A stretch of 64,000 nt of DNA from Micromonospora echinospora (GCF_014203425.1 NZ_JACHJC010000001.1:1426001-1490000), one strand, 5' to 3'; numbered from the stretch's first letter, positions 45,362-54,711 are shown. Made by a program: numbers and translations. The notes: generated from the letters alone by a model not told the origin.

Positions 45362-47347
45362 ATGTCGAACGCGCTCCCCCAACTCGTCGCCGACCGGTAC
45401 CGGCTTCTCACGCCGCTCGGTCAAGGCGGCATGGGCCGCGTCTGGAAGGCGCGGGACGAGGTGCTGCACCGGGACGTGGCCATCAAGGAACTGGTCCCGC
45501 CGCCCGGTCTCACCCCGGAGGAGCGCCGCGAGATGCGCGAGCGCTCGCTGCGTGAGGCGCGGGCGATCGCCCGCCTCAACAACGTCAACGTGGTCCGCAT
45601 CTTCGACGTGCTGCGCACCGACGGCGATCCGTGGATCGTCATGGAGTACGTCGCGTCGAAGTCGTTGCAGGACACCATCGCCGAGGACGGTCCGGTCTCG
45701 GCGGCCAAGGCGGTCGAGATCGGCCTCGGCGTGTTGAACGCGCTGAAGGCCGCGCACAAGGCCGGCATCATGCACCGCGACGTCAAGCCGGGCAACGTGC
45801 TGCTCGGCGAGGACGGCCGCGTGGTGCTCACCGACTTCGGCCTGGCCACGATCCCCGGCGACCCGAACGTGACGCGCACCGGCATGGTGCTCGGCTCGCC
45901 CGCGTACATCTCGCCGGAGCGCGCCCGCGACGGCACGGCCGGGCCGGAGGCCGACCTCTGGTCGCTCGGCGCCACGCTCTACGCGGCGGTCGAGGGCAAG
46001 TCGCCGTACGCGCGCCCGTCGGCCATCGCCACGCTTGCCGCTCTCGCCACCGAGCCGATGCCGCCGTCGCGCAACGCCGGGCCGCTCAAGCCGGTGCTCC
46101 AGGGCCTGCTGCGCAAGGACCCGGACGAGCGGATCACCGCCGAGGTAGCGGAGCGCATGCTGCGCAAGGCCGCCGGTCGCCGGGCCAAGGGCATCTCGCT
46201 GCTGGACGGCGTACGCCGGCCGGGGCCGAACGGCCCGCGTGTGCCGCGCCCGCCGCTGGTGCCGGCGCCGCGCCCGGCCGAGCAGGCCGAACGCGCGGCG
46301 ACCTCGGTCTCCGGGGCCGCCACCGGGGGTACGGCCGCGACCGTCGACCCGACGGCAAAGGTGCCGGCGCCCACTACGGACGCCGGCCCCACCGCGAAGG
46401 TGACGCCACCGGTCGCCGATCCGACCACCGAGCTCGACCCTGCCTCGTCGACCGACGAGACCCGGGTGGAGGACGAGGCCCGGGTCGACGGTGTCGACCC
46501 GGCGCTGGACGAGACGCGGCTCGACGGCGAGCCGGTCACCGACACCCCGGCGCCGGTCAGCCCGGCCGTGACCGGCTCCGCACCGGTCAGCCCGGCTCCG
46601 GCGCAGGAGGCGCCGTCGGCCGGCCGGGCCACGGTGCTGCCGGTCGAGAAGTCCGCGCCCAACCGGCGCAACCTGCTGATCGGCGCGCTGGTCCTGCTGC
46701 TGCTGGTCGGCCTGGTGGTGGCCGTGCCGCTGCTGAACAACGGTGACGAGGGCGACGGCGGTGAGCCGACGGCCGGCACCTCGGCGTCTGCTGCGCCGCC
46801 GGCCGCGCCGAGCGAGAGTTCGTCGCCGAGTGCTCCGGCGGCAAGCGCGTCGGCCAGCCCCACGCCGTCGGCCAGCCCGTCGGTGTCCGGGGCCGCGTTG
46901 CCGGCCGGCTGGCGTCTCTACACCGGCCCGAACGGCTTCAAGGTGCCGATCCCGGAGAACTTCCAGGCCCGGGTCGGCAGTGACAACGTCGTGCTCTACG
47001 AGGTCGGCGGAAGCCGGCGGGTGCTGTTCGTCCAGTGGACGCCGAACCCGAAGCGTGACGCGTACGCCGACTGGAAGGGCCAGGAGCCGTACCGCGCATC
47101 GCGTGTGCGGGGCTACAAGCTGGTCGGTATCACCAAGTGCGATCCCTACTTCCGCACCTGCGCCGACTGGGACTGGCTGGAGACGCGCAACGGCGACACC
47201 CGCTTCCACGTCCGCAACCGTGGTGTGGCGACCGCCAGCAACCGGGGCTTCGCGCTGCGCTGGGAGGTGCCCGCGAAGGACTGGGACGCCAACCTGGCGA
47301 ACTGGGAGATCATCACCAAGGGCTTCGTGCCGGACCGCAAGAACTGA
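45362..47347 (+). CDS. Transmembrane serine/threonine protein kinase (second)
   Basis: The 661-aa protein has a full Hanks-type kinase domain: loop LGQGGMGRVW, Lys42, HRDVKPGN from 138, DFG 158-160 and the activation segment GTSP-like GSPAYISPERA. An Ala/Thr/Pro/Asp linker with repeated TAKV/DETR motifs (about 310-430) precedes one membrane helix near 440-460 and an extracytoplasmic domain of about 150 residues with two Cys (CDPYFRTC). There are no PASTA repeats. The plan matches the kinase at 11.3 kb. TACGGT is 7 nt before the ATG. Confidence 0.92.
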   Translation: MSNALPQLVADRYRLLTPLGQGGMGRVWKARDEVLHRDVAIKELVPPPGLTPEERREMRERSLREARAIARLNNVNVVRIFDVLRTDGDPWIVMEYVASKSLQDTIAEDGPVSAAKAVEIGLGVLNALKAAHKAGIMHRDVKPGNVLLGEDGRVVLTDFGLATIPGDPNVTRTGMVLGSPAYISPERARDGTAGPEADLWSLGATLYAAVEGKSPYARPSAIATLAALATEPMPPSRNAGPLKPVLQGLLRKDPDERITAEVAERMLRKAAGRRAKGISLLDGVRRPGPNGPRVPRPPLVPAPRPAEQAERAATSVSGAATGGTAATVDPTAKVPAPTTDAGPTAKVTPPVADPTTELDPASSTDETRVEDEARVDGVDPALDETRLDGEPVTDTPAPVSPAVTGSAPVSPAPAQEAPSAGRATVLPVEKSAPNRRNLLIGALVLLLLVGLVVAVPLLNNGDEGDGGEPTAGTSASAAPPAAPSESSSPSAPAASASASPTPSASPSVSGAALPAGWRLYTGPNGFKVPIPENFQARVGSDNVVLYEVGGSRRVLFVQWTPNPKRDAYADWKGQEPYRASRVRGYKLVGITKCDPYFRTCADWDWLETRNGDTRFHVRNRGVATASNRGFALRWEVPAKDWDANLANWEIITKGFVPDRKN

Positions 47348-47434
47348 CCGGGGAATCCCGCCGGTCACGAACTCGCTCGCATGGCTTTGCGTCGTCGAGG
47401 GTATGAATCCCTGCGACGACGGAAGAGGTGCGAC

Positions 47435-47647
47435 ATGGGTTACCGACGCAGGGACACCGGCCCGCGGCTGGCACTGTGGATGCTCGTTGCGCTCGGCGAC
47501 GTCGTGCTGCTCCTGATCGCCGCCGGCCTGTCCGCGCCGGTCGCGATCCTCGGTGTGCTGACCCTCACGATCGCGGGTGTGGCGGCGTGGCGCTGGATGC
47601 GCCGGACGCCGGTGCCCGTGCCGGCCTCCGCGCGCCGCAGAGCCTGA
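47435..47647 (+). CDS. Small two-helix membrane protein
   Basis: The 70-aa ORF (MGYRRRDTGPRLALWMLVAL...) has two hydrophobic helices separated by SAPVAIL, with basic N- and C-termini. GGAAGAGGTG is 5-14 nt before the ATG and codon bias is typical, so I consider it real. It is 87 nt after the kinase gene and ends at a strong terminator, perhaps in the kinase operon. No homologue recognised. Confidence 0.65.
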   Translation: MGYRRRDTGPRLALWMLVALGDVVLLLIAAGLSAPVAILGVLTLTIAGVAAWRWMRRTPVPVPASARRRA

Positions 47648-47661
47648 GCCACGTACGACGC

Positions 47662-47700
47662 GACAGTGGGACCGCCCCGCAAGGAGGCGGTCCCACTGTC
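47662..47700. terminator. Strong hairpin terminator between convergent genes
   Basis: Perfect 15-bp arms GACAGTGGGACCGCC / GGCGGTCCCACTGTC surround a 9-nt loop. It lies 14 nt after the small membrane protein and 13 nt from the lysozyme gene end, serving both. Confidence 0.8.
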
Positions 47701-47713
47701 GTAAGCCGGTGGA

Positions 47714-48466
47714 TCAGGTGTTGTTGGCCAGGGCGATCAGCCGGCTGCGGTCACCGTTCCAGTAGTTGCGGTCCACGTTGCCGCTGATCCCGGAGACGGA
47801 GCCGGTGCTCGTGTACTGCCAGAAGCTGTAGAACGGAGCGCCGGCCGGCAGGGTGCCGGGCGAGCTGGCCCAGCGGGCGATCCACAGCGGGTGGTTGCCC
47901 CACGGGCCGCTCCAGCTGCCGGTGCACTGGTTCCACCAGCTCGTCGTGGTGTAGATGACCGCGTACCGGCCGGTGCGGGAGCGGTAGGTGTTGAGGAAGT
48001 CCTGGACCCAGTTGCGCATGCCGGTGGTGCTCAGGCCGTAGCAGTAGCCGCCGCTGTACGGGTTGCCCTCCAGGTCCAGCGCGGCGGGCAGCGTACGGCT
48101 GTCGGCCGACCAGGCGCCGCCGTTGCTGGCCAGGTAGTTGGCCTGGGTGGAGCCGGCGGAGATGTTCGGCCGGGCGAAGTGGTACGCCCCGCGGATCACC
48201 CCGGCGTTGTACGCGTTGACGTAGTTCGCGTTGAAGTTCGGGTCCTTGTAGCTCGTGCCCTCGGTGGCCTTGATGAAGGCGAACTGGATGCCCGCGTTGC
48301 GGACGCTGGTCCAGTTGATGCTGCCCTGGTAGCGGGAGACGTCGATTCCGGGCGTGGTCGCGGCGGCGGCCGGTCCGGCGGTCGCCACGAGGGCCACGGC
48401 CGCGGTGGCGGCGGCGGCCAGGCCGGCAGCGAGGAGCCGGCGTACGGAGAGTCTGGTACGGGCCAT
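47714..48466 (-). CDS. Secreted GH25 lysozyme (N-acetylmuramidase)
   Basis: The 250-aa protein has a Sec signal with twin Arg (MARTRLSVRRLLAAGL... AGPAAAATTP, cleavage near 36) and a single GH25 catalytic domain: Asp42 in GIDVSRYQG and the pair Asp131/Glu133 in AALDLEG. It would cut the glycan of peptidoglycan outside the cell, either in wall remodelling or against other bacteria. No binding domain is attached. One Cys pair (Cys in GGYCYG and NQCTG) could form a disulfide. Confidence 0.93.
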   Translation of the reverse strand: MARTRLSVRRLLAAGLAAAATAAVALVATAGPAAAATTPGIDVSRYQGSINWTSVRNAGIQFAFIKATEGTSYKDPNFNANYVNAYNAGVIRGAYHFARPNISAGSTQANYLASNGGAWSADSRTLPAALDLEGNPYSGGYCYGLSTTGMRNWVQDFLNTYRSRTGRYAVIYTTTSWWNQCTGSWSGPWGNHPLWIARWASSPGTLPAGAPFYSFWQYTSTGSVSGISGNVDRNYWNGDRSRLIALANNT

Positions 48467-48594
48467 GGTTGCCTCCAGAGGGACGTCCGTCTATTGACGC
48501 CCATCTTTGGAGCTAAGTGCCCTAGATCGCAATAGGGAGCAAGGAAATTTTCATCGACGGCTATCGTCAGTCCAGGTGGCGTGTCGATTGCGGA

Positions 48595-48714
48595 TCAGCG
48601 GAGCGTGCTCGGGTCCATGGCCCAGCGGAACGGCTCGGTGACACTCAGCGTCTCGCCCAACGCGAGGTAGTCGGCCTCGGTCCACGGCTCGACCTGTGAC
48701 CTCCGCGGCTCCAA
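48595..48714 (-). pseudogene. Uma2-family endonuclease remnant with internal deletion
   Basis: A 39-codon open stretch (TTG start only) reads ...VEPWTEADYLALGET joined directly to LSVTEPFRWAMDPSTLR before the stop. The first part matches the N-terminus, the second the C-terminal strand, of Uma2-type proteins, which are usually about 180-200 aa; the middle with the catalytic residues is gone. I read it as a decayed gene. The match is short, so certainty is limited. Confidence 0.45.
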
Positions 48715-48773
48715 AGGAGTTGGGCTCGCCGACCGGTCGAGCGACGCGGCTCGGGCCGGTAGGCTCCCCGCCC

Positions 48774-49517
48774 ATGCCCCTGATCGACGGCCTCACCACG
48801 CTCTGGGACACGCTGATGAGCGCCCAGCCGGACCCGCCGCCGCTGCTGGTGGTGCTCACCGCCGTGGTCGCGCTCGCCGTGGTCGCCACCCGCATGCCGT
48901 GGCGGATCGCCCGTAACGCGGTCACCATCGCGCACGAGGGCGGCCACGCGCTCGTCGCGCTGCTCACCGGCCGCCGGCTGCACGGCATCCGGCTGCACTC
49001 GGACACCTCCGGGCTGACGCTCTCCGCCGGCCGCCCCACCGGGCCGGGGATGATCCTCACGCTGCTCGCCGGGTACGTCGCGCCGTCGCTGCTCGGTCTC
49101 GGCGGCGCGTGGCTGCTGGCCGGGAACCGGATCACGCTGCTGCTGTGGCTGGCGGTGGCGCTGCTGCTGGCCATGCTGGTGATGATCCGCAACCTGTTCG
49201 GTGTGCTCTCGCTGCTGGTCACCGGTGGGGTGGTGCTCGCCGTCTCCTGGTACACCTCGCCCGAGGTGCAGGCCGCGTTCGCCTGGACGTCGGTCTGGTT
49301 CCTGCTGCTCGGCGGCGTACGGCCGGTGTTCGAGCTGCACCGGCAACGCGCCCGGGGCCGGATGCCGCAGTCCGACGCGGACCAGCTCGCCCGGCTCACG
49401 CCGTTCCCGGCGCTGTTCTGGGTGGGCGTGTTCCTGCTGGTCAGCGTCGGGGCTCTGGTAGTCGGCGCGCTGCTGCTCGCCGGTCCGATCCTCACCGATG
49501 CCGGCCTGATCGGCTGA
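48774..49517 (+). CDS. M50-like membrane metallopeptidase
   Basis: The 247-aa protein has about six hydrophobic helices. The zinc motif HEGGH is at 54-58 inside a membrane segment, as in site-2 proteases (M50B), and GLSLLVTGGVVL provides a later conserved helix. No PDZ domain. In M50 enzymes the third ligand is an Asp in a distal helix; I could not place it with confidence. TAGGCT lies 8 nt before the ATG, so the start is probably leaderless. Substrate unknown; the ECF sigma pair 1.9 kb on is a tempting but unsupported link. Confidence 0.82.
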   Translation: MPLIDGLTTLWDTLMSAQPDPPPLLVVLTAVVALAVVATRMPWRIARNAVTIAHEGGHALVALLTGRRLHGIRLHSDTSGLTLSAGRPTGPGMILTLLAGYVAPSLLGLGGAWLLAGNRITLLLWLAVALLLAMLVMIRNLFGVLSLLVTGGVVLAVSWYTSPEVQAAFAWTSVWFLLLGGVRPVFELHRQRARGRMPQSDADQLARLTPFPALFWVGVFLLVSVGALVVGALLLAGPILTDAGLIG

Positions 49518-49582
49518 CGGCGGCCCGCGCGCCACGTCCCGTCCAGGGGCGGCCACCGCCAAGGCGGGGCAGAATCGGATCC

Positions 49583-50566
49583 GTGCGATACGTGATCATC
49601 GGAGCGGGCGCGGTCGGCGGCACCATCGGCGTACTCCTGGCCGACGCCGGCCACGACGTGACGCTCGTGGCGCGCGGCGCGCATCTGGAGGCGCTGCGGG
49701 AGCGAGGGCTCACGCTGCGGACGCCGGAGCGTGAGGTCACCAGCCGGCTGCCGGCGGTGGCCGGGCCGGACGGCCCGCCGCTGCCGGCCGACACCGTGCT
49801 GGTGCTCACCGTGAAGTCGCAGGACACCGTGGCGGCGCTGACGGCGTGGGCGGACGCCCCGGTCGAGGGCGGCGGAACGGCCGGCGAACGGCTGCCGGTC
49901 GTGCTCGCCCAGAACGGCGTGGCGAACGAGCCGGCCGCGCTGCGCCGCTTCGCCCGCGTTCATCCGGTCTGCGTCTGGCTGCCCGCCACCCACCTGGAGC
50001 CGGGCCTGGTGGTCGCCAACGGGCATCCGCACCCGGGCATGCTGCACATCGGCCGCTACCCGAGCGGCGCCGACGACACCAGCCGGGCGGTCGCCGCCGA
50101 CCTGACCTCCGCGGGGTTCGTCGCGCCGGTCCGCGACGACGTGATGCGCTGGAAGTACGGCAAGCTGCTCGCGAACCTCGGCAACGGCCTCCAGGCGCTG
50201 CTCGGCAGGGACGTGCCCGAAGCCCTGTCGAAGCGGGTACGCGCCGAGGGGGAGGCGGCGCTCGCCGCCGCCGGCATCGCGCACACCACAGTCGAGGAGG
50301 AGGCCGCCGAACGCGGTGACCTGGTGTCGCACCGGCCGGTCGGCGGCGAGGAGCGTTCCGGCGGTTCCACCTGGCAGAGCCTGGCCCGGGGCGCGGGCTC
50401 GGTCGAGACCGACCACCTCAACGGCGAGATCGTGCTGCTCGGGCGCCTGCACGGCGTGCCGACCCCGGCCAACGCGGCGGTGCAGACCGCGGTACGCCGG
50501 GCGGTCCGTGACCGGATTCCGGCCGGCGACTTCCCGCTCGGCGAGCTGGAGAAATTGGTCGGCTGA
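49583..50566 (+). CDS. Ketopantoate reductase-family oxidoreductase
   Basis: The 327-aa protein has the Rossmann motif VIIGAGAVGGTIGVLLADAGHDVTLVARG and the ApbA/PanE C-terminal helical domain (RWKYGKLLANLGNGLQAL, GEIVLLGRLHGVPTPANAAV). The Lys in MRWKYGKLL matches the catalytic lysine region of PanE. Enzymes of this family reduce 2-dehydropantoate with NADPH, but paralogues act on other 2-oxo acids, so I leave panE unassigned. The gene is on its own, 65 nt after the peptidase gene. Confidence 0.85.
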   Translation: MRYVIIGAGAVGGTIGVLLADAGHDVTLVARGAHLEALRERGLTLRTPEREVTSRLPAVAGPDGPPLPADTVLVLTVKSQDTVAALTAWADAPVEGGGTAGERLPVVLAQNGVANEPAALRRFARVHPVCVWLPATHLEPGLVVANGHPHPGMLHIGRYPSGADDTSRAVAADLTSAGFVAPVRDDVMRWKYGKLLANLGNGLQALLGRDVPEALSKRVRAEGEAALAAAGIAHTTVEEEAAERGDLVSHRPVGGEERSGGSTWQSLARGAGSVETDHLNGEIVLLGRLHGVPTPANAAVQTAVRRAVRDRIPAGDFPLGELEKLVG

Positions 50567-50625
50567 GCGGGCAACCCGCGCCGCGCCGCCAGGCGTGTCC
50601 CCTCACGAACACGGGGAGGTGGCAG

Positions 50626-51129
50626 GTGCCCGACAGCGACGGATTCGACGAGTTCTACCGCGGTAGCCGACAGCGGCTGCTCGGCTTCGTCTACGTGCTC
50701 ACCGGCGACCTGGCCGAGGCGCAGGACGCCGTGCAGGAGGCGTACATCCGGGCCTGGCAGCGGTGGTCCACAGTGCGCGGATACGACGACCCGGAGTCCT
50801 GGGTGCGGGTGGTGGCGAGCCGGATCGCGGTGAGCCGCTGGCGCAGCCTGCGCAGCCGGGCCCGCGCCTACCTGCGGCACGGCGCGGTGGCGGACGTGCC
50901 GGCGCCGAGCACCGAGACGCTGGAGGTGGTCGCCGCGCTGCGCCGGCTGCCCGAGGCTCAGCGCACCGCGATCGCGCTGCACTACCTGCTCGGCATGCCG
51001 GTCGCCGAGGTGGCCCGGGAGACCGAGGCCCCGGTCGGCACCGTCAAGGCCCGGCTGTCCCGGGGGCGGACCGCCCTCGCCGAGTTGCTCGCCGTGGTGG
51101 ACCTGGAAGAGGAGGCGGCAGATGCCTGA
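50626..51129 (+). CDS. SigE-family ECF RNA polymerase sigma factor
   Basis: The 167-aa protein has region 2 (FDEFYRGSRQRLLGFVYVLTGDLAEAQDAVQEAYIRAWQRW) and region 4 (LRRLPEAQRTAIALHYLLGMPVAEVARETEAPVGTVKARLSRGRTAL), the SigE family of ECF factors. GGGGAGGTGG precedes the GTG. The stop overlaps the next gene by 8 bp, so the partner protein is made in step and may control it. Targets are not visible here. Confidence 0.93.
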   Translation: MPDSDGFDEFYRGSRQRLLGFVYVLTGDLAEAQDAVQEAYIRAWQRWSTVRGYDDPESWVRVVASRIAVSRWRSLRSRARAYLRHGAVADVPAPSTETLEVVAALRRLPEAQRTAIALHYLLGMPVAEVARETEAPVGTVKARLSRGRTALAELLAVVDLEEEAADA

Positions 51130-51997
51130 CGACGTCGCGCTCGTGGAGTTGCTGCACCGGGACCTGCGGCACGTCACCTGGCCGGATCCGGAGACGATCC
51201 GGGCCACCGCCCGGCGGCGCAGCCGGCGCTCCGCCGCGCTGGCCGCGGCCTCGGTGGTGGTCGTCGCGGCGCTGGCCGCGACGCTGGTGAACCGAGTCGG
51301 CGCGCCGCCGCCGTCACCGCCCGCCGGAGGCTTTGACGGGCAGGCGGAGATCGTGGCCGAGGCAATGCTGGAACCGGCCGACATTCCGGTTCGGACCGGC
51401 GAGCGGCTCAGCGAGACCGGCGTCGACGAGCCGGTCCGGGTCGACGACCTCCTCCAGGTCTGCGCCGGGAAGCAGGGGCTGTCGGCCGAGGAGCCGCGCT
51501 CGCGCTACTCGCGGTCGCAGACCGTGATGGAACCGCCGACCGAGCCCGCGACCACCGTCGGATCGGTCCTCACCCAGGACGTCCACCGGATGCAGGCCGG
51601 AGCGGCGGGACGGTTCGTCGACGACCTGGAGGGCGCTGTCGCGGCCTGCGGCGCGTGGCGGACGACGGGTCAGGTCTACACCGAGCGGGGGATGACCGGC
51701 GCCGAGGTCGTGCACCGCTGGTACGTCGCGGCGAGCGGCTTCGCCGGAGACCAGGCGCTGCTGCTGCGGCACGAGGTCACCGTGCCGCCGGACGAGACGA
51801 CGGGCCGGCCGCCCGGATACCCGATGTCGGGCGACGACCGGCTGGTCGTCCGGGTGGGCGACCTGGTGACGGTGCTGATCCCGTCCGGCCGGCTGCGGAC
51901 CGACGTGCCGGGCGCCGAGGTGACCGAGGAACAGGTACGGCAGTTGGCCCGCGTCGCCGCCGAACGGATGTGCGTCGCCGCTAACCCAGGTTGCTGA
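51122..51997 (+). CDS. Membrane protein coupled to the ECF sigma factor, putative anti-sigma
   Basis: The 291-aa protein has a short cytoplasmic N-terminus (about 40 aa), one membrane helix at about 38-58 (AALAAASVVVVAALAATLV), then an extracytoplasmic domain with four Cys (Cys in LQVCAG, AAVAACGAW, RMCVAANPGC). Topology and the 8-bp overlap with the sigma gene fit an anti-sigma or signal-input role, but no zinc-binding anti-sigma motif is present, so this is inference only. A strong hairpin follows the stop. Confidence 0.75.
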   Translation: MPDDVALVELLHRDLRHVTWPDPETIRATARRRSRRSAALAAASVVVVAALAATLVNRVGAPPPSPPAGGFDGQAEIVAEAMLEPADIPVRTGERLSETGVDEPVRVDDLLQVCAGKQGLSAEEPRSRYSRSQTVMEPPTEPATTVGSVLTQDVHRMQAGAAGRFVDDLEGAVAACGAWRTTGQVYTERGMTGAEVVHRWYVAASGFAGDQALLLRHEVTVPPDETTGRPPGYPMSGDDRLVVRVGDLVTVLIPSGRLRTDVPGAEVTEEQVRQLARVAAERMCVAANPGC

Positions 51998-51999
51998 CG

Positions 52000-52034
52000 C
52001 CGGTGCCCCCGCCGCGCAACGGCGGGGGCACCGG
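52000..52034. terminator. Hairpin between convergent sigma-partner gene and accD5
   Basis: A perfect 15-bp stem (CCGGTGCCCCCGCCG / CGGCGGGGGCACCGG) with a 5-nt loop fills the 43-bp gap between the two convergent stops. Confidence 0.8.
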
Positions 52035-52040
52035 ATCGAC

Positions 52041-53624
52041 TTACAGCGGGATGTTGCCGTGCTTCTTCGGCGGCAGCGTCTCGCGCTTGGTCCGCAGCAC
52101 CCGCAGCGCCCGCACGATCTGCACGCGCGTCTCGTGCGGCGGGATCACGCCGTCCACGTAGCCGCGCTCGGCGGCGATGTACGGGTTGGCGAGCGTGTCC
52201 TCGTACTCGGCGATCTTCTCGGCCCGGACGGCGGCCGGGTCCTCGGCGTTCGCCAGGTCCGAGCGGTAGAGGATGTTCACCGCGCCCTGCGCGCCCATCA
52301 CCGCGATCTGCGCGGTCGGCCAGGCGAAGTTCAGGTCCGCGCCCAGGTGCTTCGAGCCCATCACGTCGTACGCGCCGCCGTAGGCCTTGCGGGTGATGAC
52401 TGTGACCTTCGGGACGGTGGCCTCGGCGTACGCGTAGATGAGCTTCGCGCCGCGCCGGATGATGCCGTCCCACTCCTGGCCGGTGCCGGGCAGGAAGCCG
52501 GGCACGTCCACGAAGGTGAGCACCGGGACGTTGAACGCGTCGCAGGTGCGTACGAACCGGGCCGCCTTCTCCGACGCGGCGATGTCGAGCGTGCCGGCGA
52601 ACTGCATCGGCTGGTTCGCCACCACGCCCACCGGGCGGCCCTCGACGCGACCGAAACCGACCACCATGTTCTGCGCGTACAGCGGCTGCACCTCGAGGAA
52701 CTCGCCGTCGTCGAGCACATGCTCGATGACCCGGTGCATGTCGTACGGCTGGTTGGCCGAGTCCGGGATCAGCGTGTCCAGCTCCCGGTCGTCCTCGGTG
52801 ACGTCGAGGATCGCGGGGGCGTCGAAGACCGGCGGCTCGTCCAGGTTGTTCGACGGCAGGTACGACAGCAGCGCCTTGACGTACTCGATCGCGTCCTCCT
52901 CGTCGGTGCCGAGGTAGTGCGCGTTGCCGCTGCGGGTGTTGTGGGTGCGGGCGCCGCCCAGCTCCTCCATGCCGACGTCCTCGCCGGTGACCGTCTTGAT
53001 CACGTCGGGGCCGGTGATGAACATGTGCGAGGTCTGGTCGACCATGACTGTGAAGTCGGTGACCGCCGGGGAGTAGACCGCGCCACCCGCGCACGGGCCC
53101 ATGATCAGCGAGATCTGCGGGATGACGCCACTGGCCCGTACGTTGCGGAAGAAGATCTCGCCGTAGAGCCCGAGGGACGTGACGCCCTCCTGGATCCGCG
53201 CGCCGCCGGAGTCGTTGATGCCGACGACCGGGCAGCCGATCTTCATGGCGAGGTCCATCAGCTTGACGATCTTCTCGCCGAAGACCTCGCCGAGGGAGCC
53301 GCCGAAGACGGTGAAGTCCTGCGAGAAGACGCAGACCTGCCGGCCGTCCACGGTGCCGTAGCCGGTCACCACGCCGTCCCCGTACGGGCGGGTCTTCTCC
53401 AGCCCGAAGTTGGTCGAGCGGTGTCGGGCGAACTCGTCCAGCTCGACGAACGATCCCTCGTCGAGCAGCATCTCGATCCGCTCGCGGGCGGTCTTCTTGC
53501 CCCGCGCGTGCTGCTTCTCGACCGCGCGTGCCGACCCGGCGTGCACCGCCTCGTCGAGCCGTCGCTCCAGGTCCGCCAGCTTGCCGGCGGTCGTGTGGAT
53601 GTTGAACCCGGTCTCGGTAGTCAC
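52041..53624 (-). CDS. accD5: Acyl-CoA carboxylase beta subunit (propionyl-CoA type)
   Basis: The 527-aa carboxyltransferase transfers CO2 from biotin to an acyl-CoA, most likely propionyl-CoA to methylmalonyl-CoA by homology to AccD5/PccB. The two oxyanion-forming regions are visible: [14 protein letters not shown] with [12 protein letters not shown] in the N-half, and [36 protein letters not shown] with [14 protein letters not shown] in the C-half. It works with the alpha chain at 36.2 kb and AccE. TATATT (53631-53636) is 6 nt before the GTG, suggesting leaderless transcription. birA is divergent. Confidence 0.96.
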   Translation of the reverse strand: MTTETGFNIHTTAGKLADLERRLDEAVHAGSARAVEKQHARGKKTARERIEMLLDEGSFVELDEFARHRSTNFGLEKTRPYGDGVVTGYGTVDGRQVCVFSQDFTVFGGSLGEVFGEKIVKLMDLAMKIGCPVVGINDSGGARIQEGVTSLGLYGEIFFRNVRASGVIPQISLIMGPCAGGAVYSPAVTDFTVMVDQTSHMFITGPDVIKTVTGEDVGMEELGGARTHNTRSGNAHYLGTDEEDAIEYVKALLSYLPSNNLDEPPVFDAPAILDVTEDDRELDTLIPDSANQPYDMHRVIEHVLDDGEFLEVQPLYAQNMVVGFGRVEGRPVGVVANQPMQFAGTLDIAASEKAARFVRTCDAFNVPVLTFVDVPGFLPGTGQEWDGIIRRGAKLIYAYAEATVPKVTVITRKAYGGAYDVMGSKHLGADLNFAWPTAQIAVMGAQGAVNILYRSDLANAEDPAAVRAEKIAEYEDTLANPYIAAERGYVDGVIPPHETRVQIVRALRVLRTKRETLPPKKHGNIPL

Positions 53625-53630
53625 CCGTGG

Positions 53631-53690
53631 AATATAACGATGGTTCAGGTGTCTGAGGCTGTGCAGTACGCCTCATCCGGGCCGTAGGCT
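53631..53690. promoter_or_regulatory. Divergent accD5 / birA promoters
   Basis: Minus-strand TATATT (53631-53636) serves accD5 and plus-strand TAGGCT (53685-53690) serves birA. Each is 6 nt from its start codon, so both mRNAs look leaderless. Only 72 bp separate the two starts; shared control of carboxylase and biotin ligase is plausible. Confidence 0.5.
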
Positions 53691-53696
53691 GGCGTG

Positions 53697-54569
53697 ATGC
53701 CCGGCTCGCCGTACACGGATCTGGACCGACCGCCGCTCTCCGCGGCCCGGCTGCGGCGCGCGCTGGTCGCGCCGAACGGGCCCTGGCGCCGGTTGGAGCT
53801 GCTGGCCGAGACCGGCTCGACGAACGCGGACGCGGTGGCCGCGGCGCGGGCCGGCGAGCCGGAGGGCCTGGTGGTGGTGGCCGAGCGGCAGACCTCCGGC
53901 CGGGGCCGGCGAGGGCGCGTCTGGCAGTCACCGCCGCGCGCCGGTCTCGCCACGAGCGTGCTGCTGCGGCCCGGCGACGCGGACGCCGAGCGGGGTTGGG
54001 AACCGGTGCCGGTCACCGGGTACGGCTGGCTGCCGCTGCTCGCCGGTGTCGCGCTGGTCGAGGCGGTACGCCTGCTGGCGGAGCTGGACGCGCGGCTGAA
54101 GTGGCCCAACGACCTGCTGGTGGACGGCGCGAAGTGCGCCGGCGTGCTGGCCGAGGCGGTGCCGGGCGAGAACGACAGGCCGCCCGCGATCGTCGTGGGT
54201 GTGGGGCTGAACGTGACGCTGCGCGCCGACGAGCTGCCGGAGAACCCGACCGGGCTGCCCGCCACGTCGCTCCAGCTCGCCGGCGCCACCGCCACCGACC
54301 GGGATCCGCTGCTGCGGGCGCTGCTGCGCTCGCTCGCCGACTGGTACGAGCGTTGGCGTGACGCCGGAGGTGACGCGGAGGCCAGCGGGCTGCGCGAGGC
54401 GTACCTGGCCGGGTGCGCCACCATCGGCCGGCAGGTGCGGGTGCTGTTGCCCGACGGCAGCGAGGCGCACGGCACCGCCACCGGGGTGGACGCCGACGGG
54501 CAGCTCCTGGTCGAGACGGACGCCGGGACGCTGCGGCTCGCGGCGGGCGATGTGCTGCACCTGCGGTGA
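53697..54569 (+). CDS. birA: Biotin-[acyl-CoA-carboxylase] ligase, no DNA-binding domain
   Basis: The 290-aa enzyme makes biotinyl-AMP and attaches biotin to the BCCP lysine of the carboxylase alpha chain. Seen are ETGSTNADA, the biotin/AMP loop GRGRRGRVW at 69-77, KWPND at 135-139 and catalytic Lys146 in GAKCAGVLAE. It lacks the E. coli N-terminal HTH, so it is a non-regulatory (group I) ligase. The ATG was preferred over the GTG just before it because TAGGCT lies exactly 6 nt upstream. Confidence 0.93.
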   Translation: MPGSPYTDLDRPPLSAARLRRALVAPNGPWRRLELLAETGSTNADAVAAARAGEPEGLVVVAERQTSGRGRRGRVWQSPPRAGLATSVLLRPGDADAERGWEPVPVTGYGWLPLLAGVALVEAVRLLAELDARLKWPNDLLVDGAKCAGVLAEAVPGENDRPPAIVVGVGLNVTLRADELPENPTGLPATSLQLAGATATDRDPLLRALLRSLADWYERWRDAGGDAEASGLREAYLAGCATIGRQVRVLLPDGSEAHGTATGVDADGQLLVETDAGTLRLAAGDVLHLR

Positions 54570-54571
54570 AA

Positions 54572-54625
54572 GGAAGGGCCCCTTATTAACGCCTCCGGTA
54601 GAGGAAGGGCCCCCTCTTAACAACC
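54572..54625. repeat. Direct pair of AAGGGGCCC-family repeats after birA
   Basis: GGAAGGGCCCCTTATTAACG (from 54572) and GGAAGGGCCCCCTCTTAAC (from 54603) stand about 31 bp apart just after the birA stop. Their order is the mirror of the copies at 9508-9560, including the shared linker CCGGTAGA. Confidence 0.75.
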
Positions 54626-54711
54626 ACGGGCAGCCGCCCGCGCGGCCGATGCCGGCGGGATGCCCCGACCGGTTACGGTCAGCGCGTCCTGTTCTGCGAG
54701 GAGGTTCCCCC

